From JBGTIS01 sp041745535 (GTDB lineage: Bacteria; Bacteroidota; Bacteroidia; Cytophagales; Cyclobacteriaceae): a DNA stretch of 11,703 nt. The notes under the pieces are model-generated. The model was not told where the DNA came from. It was given only the letters and a program-made list of their open reading frames with translations, and ran no database searches. The translations under genes were made by a program, and so were the position numbers. The first letter of the stretch is position 1; each line of letters starts with the position of its first letter. This document shows, in pieces, positions 7,193-11,703 of the stretch. The stretch lies in contig JBGTIS010000062.1 of the NCBI GenBank assembly GCA_041745535.1, positions 1-11,703 on the forward strand, given 5' to 3'.

Positions 7193-7374
7193 TGGCGGAT
7201 TTTGTAGATACCAGCTCCTAATTCCGCGCCTTCAACCCATCAAAAAGTAAAAAATAAAAGGCTGTTTTGATAGATCTGGGGCATAGTTGTCCCATTCCAC
7301 AACGGCAGTGTGGATAGAGGAAGTTATTTTTTCTGCTGGTTGATCTTTCGCGACCAAAAAGGAGGTGGTCTACC
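7193..7374. other. short non-coding stretch between mobile-element remnants
   Basis: No convincing gene is seen on either strand. A 50-codon - strand frame starting at an ATG near 7375 and a + strand hairpin CCACA...TGTGG near 7298-7312 were noted but carry no recognisable signal. At its end lies a consensus-like ribosome binding site, AAGGAGGT, about nine bases before the ATG at 7375, which is unusual for this phylum. Confidence 0.4.
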
Positions 7375-7452
7375 ATGAACTTAAGTTTACCCAAAACTTA
7401 TGTAGGAGGTTTTGAGATCGCAAAACCGAGGTATATATTCTCAAATAGCTGA
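7375..7452 (+). pseudogene. possible 5' stub of a gene, 25 codons
   Basis: An ATG preceded by a strong AAGGAGG at good spacing begins MNLSLPKTYVGGFEIAKPRY and ends at a TGA after 25 codons. The second half is antisense to the C-terminus of the IS4-type transposase remnant. If the stub is real, the native gene was cut by arrival of that element within the first ten or so codons. The ribosome binding site is the only support; a palindrome AACTTAAGTT (7378-7387) sits at the likely junction. Confidence 0.15.
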
Positions 7453-7676
7453 TAACCTTTCCACAGGGTTTGCCATCCAGGTAAGCCTTTTTGCTTAATT
7501 CCCTGATGGCCTCCCATACGGGCCAGTAACAAGGCCAGCCATAAGACAGATTCAGGCTGGGCCTGTTTTACATCAATGGGTTTAAGATATTGAGGTGCCA
7601 GCTGTCTGGCTAACTCAATCTTGTCTTGGCTAAGCACATTTTGGACTGGATCCTCAGGCTGATGGCGTGCCAGATA
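7398..7676 (-). pseudogene. IS4-family (Tn5-type) transposase, C-terminal remnant
   Basis: About 93 residues of the dimerisation end of an IS4/Tn5-like transposase remain. The tell-tale part is LLARMGGHQGIKQKGLPGWQ followed by TLWKGYQLFENI, matching the family pattern 'L-A-x-L-G-G-F-x-G-R-K-x-D-G-x-P-G-x-x-x-L-W-x-G-x-x-x-L'. Before it, YLARHQPEDPVQNVLSQDKI corresponds to the stretch just after the last catalytic region. The DDE residues and everything N-terminal are missing. The frame runs on to 7709, but those residues (MFVSFFQLP) are antisense to the TPR remnant, so I place the break near 7676-7690. The stop at 7398 is probably native. Inactive by itself. Confidence 0.65.
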
Positions 7677-7682
7677 CCGTGT

Positions 7683-8417
7683 TGGCAACTGGAAAAAGCT
7701 AACGAACAATACAATTATCTCAATACCTTCAAAAAAGTTTTTCCGGCCAACTTCAAAATAGCTTATACCGCGGCGGCTATCCCGGCAAGGATTGCTTTAG
7801 AAAACAAAAATTGGGAGGCTGCTGCCCTTGAGTTACCTCTGATCGAAATCGACTGGGATCAATTCCCATGGCAGAGATCAATTCTGCATTTTGCCAGAGC
7901 AATGGGATCTGTTCGTTCTGGAAATGTAGTTTCCGCAGAAAAGGAATTAGCTCAATTGGTATCCAACCAAAAAGAACTTCAGGAAATGAACGATACTTAC
8001 AATGCAAATCAAGTTAAGATTCAAATCGATATTGTTCAAGCCTGGATACATTTTGCAAATGGCAGTGAAGCTGAAGCAATTACACTTATGGAAGAGGCTG
8101 CTAATTTGGAATATAACACCACCAAACATCCTGTAACCCCTGGAGAAGTACTGCCAGCTGGAGAACTGTTGGGAGATTTACTTTTGACTGAAAATAAGCC
8201 TGCAGAAGCATTAAAAGCCTACGAATACGATATAACACAGCACCCAAACAGGTTTAATGGTACTTATGGTGCGGCAATCGCTGCAAACACGTTAGGTGAT
8301 GGTGTCAAAGCATCCCAATACTTTAATCACTTAGTAGAACTTGTAGAGGCTAAAGATTGTAACAGGATAGAATTAAAAGAAGCAATAAAATACCTGAGTG
8401 ATGTAAACGACATCTAA
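7683..8417 (+). pseudogene. TPR-repeat protein, C-terminal fragment
   Basis: About 240 residues that match the C-terminal part of a long (about 550-600 residue) TPR protein family. Landmarks are KIAYTAAAIPARIALENKNW (near the start), FPWQRSILHFARAMGSVRSG, then NANQVKIQIDIVQAWIHFAN, EEAANLEYNTTKHPVTPGEV, LPAGELLGDLLL and PNRFNGTYGAAIAANTLGDG. The blocks 'T-K-H-P-V-T-P-G' and 'P-N-R-F-N-G-x-Y-G-A-A' are typical. The N-terminal half, with any signal sequence, is missing. An ATG at 7626 keeps the frame open, but the codons before about 7683 are antisense to the IS4-type transposase remnant. No ribosome binding site or promoter is expected, so expression is doubtful. The TAA stop overlaps the left box of an attC-like site, as is usual for genes in integron cassettes. 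Confidence 0.75.
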
Positions 8418-8528
8418 CAAATGACATAGCACACACCTTTTCTGAGTTATCTGAAAGTGCAGAATAAAACCGAAACATTAATGATATTTGAAAGTTCAGA
8501 GGCACGTGCCATATCTGAATGTTAGGGC
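8412..8528 (+). other. attC-like recombination site
   Basis: The left box ATCTAAC (8412-8418) fits RYYYAAC fully; the right box GTTAGGG (8521-8527) fits GTTRRRY in six of seven bases. CTAACA (8414-8419) pairs with TGTTAG (8520-8525). Inside, AAT faces TGAA, resembling the unpaired central spacer. Next, GACATAGCAC (8423-8432) pairs with GTGCCATATC (8506-8515) in eight of ten positions. A 73-nt variable part lies between. The total of about 115 nt is in the normal attC range. The layout R-spacer-L-loop-L-spacer-R with extra bases on one arm is what integron integrases recognise in folded single strands. No integrase gene is visible. Confidence 0.6.
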
Positions 8529-8548
8529 TTATACAAATTTTATAAGAT

Positions 8549-9041
8549 TTGAAATTTCAAGCAAAAAGTAAAATACGAAGAAAAAGTAATATTACTAAAT
8601 ATGGAATAACCTTCAGTTTAATTTGTTTTTTGTCCCTGTTTCTGTTAGCTATAACCTCTGAATCAGTAATTTATGAACAATTTTTAGATATAAAGATCAA
8701 AGACCAATTCTATTATATTTTGATTGGAATAGCAACGATTAGCTTCATTTTAACAACAATCGCTACAAAAGATGTGCGATTTGTTGGAAATTCAACAGTT
8801 ACAAATCAGTGGATAAATTATAGAACACAAAATAAAGATTTGACTTTAAAAATAGAAGAAGTCAAAGAATTTGAATTACGGTATTTTAAGCATCCAATAA
8901 GGAGAAAAGATTTGATTCTATTTACTTCAAGACAAAAACAGTTTAACTTTTATAATTGAGGATACAGATAGGATTGTAAATCTTATAGAAATATTGAATG
9001 AATTGCGACAAATTAATAGGCAAGTGAGCATAAAGATATGA
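8549..9041 (+). pseudogene. small membrane protein in a cassette, one-base frameshift
   Basis: The first frame (8549-8959, TTG start) gives a basic N-terminus and two hydrophobic segments: ITFSLICFLSLFLLAI (about residues 20-35) and YYILIGIATISFILTTIA (about 55-72). A beta-like cytosolic domain follows with VEEFELRYF-type strands, RKDLILFTSRQKQFNF. It then stops early. In the next frame the protein continues naturally as IIEDTDRIVNLIEILNELRQ and ends at a TGA (9039-9041). Removing one T from the run at 8948-8951 joins the two into about 163 residues. The two-helix plus PH-like domain layout is common among small unknown membrane proteins; I know no function. The gene starts about 20 nt after a GTTAGGGC box and ends 10 nt before GCCCTAAC, the positions expected in an integron cassette. 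A sequencing error in the T-run is possible. Confidence 0.65.
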
Positions 9042-9050
9042 AAAGTACAA

Positions 9051-9078
9051 GCCCTAACAAAATGCGACAACCAACCCT
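9051..9078 (+). other. left half of a second attC-like site
   Basis: GCCCTAAC (9051-9058) fits the RYYYAAC box in six of seven bases and is the exact reverse complement of GTTAGGGC (8521-8528) at the start of the same unit. It lies 10 nt after the final stop of the cassette gene. The expected right half (an arm complementary to the ATGCGAC that follows, then GTTRRRY) was not found between here and 9312, so the site is truncated. Confidence 0.5.
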
Positions 9079-9124
9079 GTTTGAAAAGTAATCGGAAGCT
9101 GTTTGCTCTAAGCACTATTTTTGA

Positions 9125-9325
9125 TATTCGAACAAGAAACGCGAACAAGAGCGCTGCCCGTCGGCTAGCCCAATCGATTATTTTGAGAAAGTTCTCACCA
9201 TCAAAAAGATGCTGTAAGAAAGCAGGTCGGATGCGCAAAATCCGTTTTTACCGGATGAAATCCTCAAAGGTATCAATACCGTGGAAGGGTTAGTAAGTTT
9301 AACCTTAGATTGCTATTTTGAGTAA
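9125..9325 (+). pseudogene. unidentified coding remnant
   Basis: One + strand frame reads like protein although it is interrupted by a TAA at 9215. It reads SPIDYFEKVLTIKKML, then after the stop DAQNPFLPDEILKGINTVEG and VSLTLDCYFE to a TAA at 9323-9325. It overlaps the last 13 bases of the opposing dehydrogenase gene. I do not recognise a family, and another frame (9081-9293) is open without looking protein-like. It fills the gap left where the second attC-like site is cut off, so it may belong to the unit that removed the right half. Confidence 0.2.
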
Positions 9326-11703
9326 ACCTGTTCATGATCCTGCATCAGATAAGCAAACAGGTCCCGCATTTGCTGATCGGTTAATCCATCCAAAAGTCGT
9401 TCCGGCATCATGGAGGTAGATTGTGCCTGCGTCTCTTTGATCCGGTCGGTGTGCAGGGTAAGCGGCTCTCCGGCAGGTAGCCGCAGGGTAATGGTGCCCC
9501 CGCTCCGTGCGATAATGGTGCCTGTGAGGGTGCGCCCATCCCGGGTAGTGACGTGATAGTTTACATACCCCTCACGCACATCAGCATTGGGATCAATAAT
9601 ATTCAGTAACAAATCATTAAGGTTGCTGCGGTCGTAGCCGGTAAGCTCAGGACCAACGGTACCTCCTTCCTCAAACAGTTTATGACAGCTGCCACACAGG
9701 CTTTGGAAGAGCATACGCCCCGCAGAAGCCTGGCCGGCTCCCGTTTGTAACAATTGATTAACCTGTACGATGCGTTCACTTTTTTCGTCGCTGGTGGCCA
9801 GACGAACTTCTGGCCACAGGCGGGCCACAGCTTCTGTAACTCCAGGATCATGCAGGAGTTTTAACTGTTCGATGGTCTGTACCGGTATATCTTCTTTGCT
9901 TACCTGTTTGGTTTGCTCAATAGCTTTCAGAAGCTGATGCGTCCAGGCCGCCCGGCTGGCAAACAATGATAAAGCTGCCAGCCGTACATCCAGATCAGCC
10001 CGGAGCCTGTCAGGATAAGCACCTGCAATCCGTTCACCAATTTCCGCTTCGTTGTACTGCTGCAACGCCTGCAGGGAGGCTTGTCGCAGTGCTCCTGAGG
10101 ATTGATTGTTTTCCACCACATCGAGCAATACCGGCACTGACTCAGGCTGGTGGATGTCTCCCATAATCCGAACATAAGACAATCGTTCACTGGTAGTGGC
10201 CTGCTCATCCGCGATTATGGCAAGGGCTTTTTCTACTGCCTGCGGTTCGCCCTGTCGCAATCCCAATGCCAAAGCCCCTTCGCCAAATACATCCTGATAA
10301 GGCTGAAGGGCTTTTACCAGATTGGGTGGTAAGGTGGTAACGTCCCGTCCCCGAAGTCCTTCCTGCAATCCATCTAATAGCGGTTTTGCCTGTTTGGCGG
10401 AAGGTGCCATGGTAAGCAGTCGGGCATTTGCGGTATAATTATCCGCGCCACCGGCCATGGCATAGCGCTGCATCAGCCGCGGCAGCATGGTTTGCTGTAC
10501 CAGCGGGCAATTCCATAGGGCAGGGTCTTCAAAAAGCGCAAGCACCACCTCCCGGTCCGATTCAGCCTTGGATTCCAGTGCCCACCAGATCAGCAACGAG
10601 TTATCTGGGTCATCAGCATCTTCTTCATGTTTGAGCAGGTTTTTGATAATCGGAAGGGCATCCGCGCCGGATAACCGTTTGGCCGTGCAGGCCAGCTGGC
10701 TTCTCACTTCCGGATGGGGTTCTTTCGCTGCCAGTTGGGCTAATTGTCTGGACAGGGCAGGGGAAACTTTGTTCGCGTCACCCAGTAACCGCACGCCCCA
10801 CATGCGTACAAATGGATCTTTATGCTGAAGGGCTTTACCGGCTAAGGTATCATCGAAGCCGCCGCTGAGATTGATGGCCCACAATGCTTCCAGTGCCGTT
10901 TGTCCGTTATCGGATGCCAGCAAGGGCATGAGTTGCGGAATAGCTGAACGATCTTTTCGGTCGCCAAACTGCCGGAGCGCCTGCTGCCTGAACCATTTGT
11001 TAGGATGCGAGAGCAATGCTATGAGTTTTTCGTTCGAATAGGTGCTTAAATCAAAGGCGGGAATACCACCCGTATTTTTTGCGTTACGAAGCCGGTATAC
11101 CCGACCCGAGGCTTTGTGCCAGGTGTCGCGGGGATCCACATGGGTAAGGCGGCTGTCGTACCAGTCGGCCATATATACAGCGCCATCCGGCCCTGCTTTA
11201 ATGTCTACCGGCCGAAACCAATCATCGTCGGTTTCCAGAATCCGTGCTTCGTCTACATTGCCAAAGGTAGAACCATGGGGTACGAGTTGGGTCAACTGCA
11301 CATAACTTTGCAGCGGATTGATCGCGATCATATCCCCCTGATACCGGTCGGGCAAACTTCCGCCCTCATATTTGATCCAGGCATGGGTAAAGCGTTTCTT
11401 ATCGCCTTCCAGCGCCATATTGGCTAAATTGCCAAAAGCATAAGAATTGGTAAGCGCTCCATGCTTGCCCCAGTTCTTAATATAATAGGCGCCCTGTTTG
11501 TAATACTGTCCGCGGTCGGTGCCATTATCGCCCGAATACAGGCGGCCTTTCGCATCTATTTCAACATGGAAGGTATTGCCACCTCCTTCGGCAAAGAGTT
11601 CAAACACACGTGTTTCGGGGTGGTATCTCCAGATGGCCTGCCCCAGAAAAGAAACATTCTTTGTAACCGCGGAACTGATGCGGGCTGTGGTGGTACTTCC
11701 CTG
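9313..11703 (-). CDS. PVC-type membrane-bound dehydrogenase with HEAT repeats and haem-binding CxxCH domain (5' end outside window)
   Basis: The C-terminal 796 residues of a large exported protein. The first 200 or so residues (ending near SGRVYRLRN) are the end of a beta-propeller of the PQQ/glucose-dehydrogenase type, with landmarks YHPETRVFELFAEGGGN, GRLYSGDNGTDRGQYY and GPDGAVYMADWYDSR. About 370 residues of HEAT-like helical repeats follow (such as LIALLSHPNKWFRQQALRQF and HKDPFVRMWGVRLLGD). The last 140 residues are the cytochrome-like domain: LCGSCHKLFEEGG with the haem motif CGSCH (9682-9696), GPELTGYDRSNLNDLLLNI, GRTLTGTII and the likely Met ligand in TSMMPERLLDGLTD. Such proteins are abundant in Planctomycetes, Verrucomicrobia and Bacteroidetes and are thought to oxidise sugars or alcohols in the periplasm and pass electrons to the bound haem; the substrate is unknown. 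The frame is open to the window edge. A GTG at 11607 is internal. Confidence 0.92.
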   Translation of the reverse strand, partial: QGSTTTARISSAVTKNVSFLGQAIWRYHPETRVFELFAEGGGNTFHVEIDAKGRLYSGDNGTDRGQYYKQGAYYIKNWGKHGALTNSYAFGNLANMALEGDKKRFTHAWIKYEGGSLPDRYQGDMIAINPLQSYVQLTQLVPHGSTFGNVDEARILETDDDWFRPVDIKAGPDGAVYMADWYDSRLTHVDPRDTWHKASGRVYRLRNAKNTGGIPAFDLSTYSNEKLIALLSHPNKWFRQQALRQFGDRKDRSAIPQLMPLLASDNGQTALEALWAINLSGGFDDTLAGKALQHKDPFVRMWGVRLLGDANKVSPALSRQLAQLAAKEPHPEVRSQLACTAKRLSGADALPIIKNLLKHEEDADDPDNSLLIWWALESKAESDREVVLALFEDPALWNCPLVQQTMLPRLMQRYAMAGGADNYTANARLLTMAPSAKQAKPLLDGLQEGLRGRDVTTLPPNLVKALQPYQDVFGEGALALGLRQGEPQAVEKALAIIADEQATTSERLSYVRIMGDIHQPESVPVLLDVVENNQSSGALRQASLQALQQYNEAEIGERIAGAYPDRLRADLDVRLAALSLFASRAAWTHQLLKAIEQTKQVSKEDIPVQTIEQLKLLHDPGVTEAVARLWPEVRLATSDEKSERIVQVNQLLQTGAGQASAGRMLFQSLCGSCHKLFEEGGTVGPELTGYDRSNLNDLLLNIIDPNADVREGYVNYHVTTRDGRTLTGTIIARSGGTITLRLPAGEPLTLHTDRIKETQAQSTSMMPERLLDGLTDQQMRDLFAYLMQDHEQVYSK

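Noticed and set aside
7193..7374. A search for group II intron domain V and VI downstream of the structured segment.
   Set aside because: No 34-nt domain V-like hairpin with its AGC/GTTC pattern and no terminal AY after a bulged-A helix were found, so an intron is not called.
9081..9293. A 70-codon + strand frame at the border of the dehydrogenase gene.
   Set aside because: The translation is strongly basic and not protein-like; another frame of the same stretch reads more naturally, though broken.
1..11703. CRISPR arrays, tRNA and rRNA genes.
   Set aside because: No regularly spaced direct repeats longer than the heptamer at 1937-1957, no T-loop/acceptor pairing and no rRNA-like blocks were seen on either strand.

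Overview
The window looks like chromosome of a Bacteroidetes bacterium, most likely of the Cytophagales/Chitinophagales type. The evidence is moderate GC, genes mostly without Shine-Dalgarno sequences, a COG3014-like TPR protein, a NagX/HGSNAT-like membrane acyltransferase, a GlcG/HbpS-type protein, a PVC-type cytochrome-like dehydrogenase and a Bacteroidetes-type IS110 transposase. All assignments come from reading the sequence; no database search was run.

Layout. Positions 1-3770 are ordinary, intact chromosome. A TPR protein cut by the window edge and a conserved unknown gene lie on the + strand. They face a multi-pass acyltransferase-like gene and a GlcG-like gene on the - strand, and a heptamer repeat that can form a hairpin fills the convergent gap. 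Positions 9313-11703 are again ordinary: the C-terminal 796 residues of a large PVC-type dehydrogenase with HEAT-like repeats and a CxxCH haem site, on the - strand.

Between them (about 3780-9312) lies an accessory mosaic in which almost every gene is broken. In order it holds an AT-rich gene-free stretch; a GC-rich palindromic patch with a helical unknown ORF; a serine hydrolase missing its first third, including the SxxK nucleophile motif; an IS110-family element whose transposase carries a 14-nt frameshifting insertion and whose leader can fold like a bridge RNA; a structured segment ending in a strong + strand terminator; the C-terminal remnant of an IS4/Tn5-type transposase; and the C-terminal remnant of a TPR protein fused to it.

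The most interesting part is 8412-9058. The TPR remnant's stop codon overlaps an attC-like imperfect palindrome. It is followed by a short membrane-protein gene (one-base frameshift) whose downstream RYYYAAC-type box is perfectly complementary over 8 nt to the bases at the start of the same unit. This is the relation expected for an integron gene cassette. The second attC has lost its right half. I read the region as a decayed, integrase-less cassette cluster (CALIN-like) that has been repeatedly invaded and truncated. No integrase, CRISPR array, tRNA or rRNA was seen.
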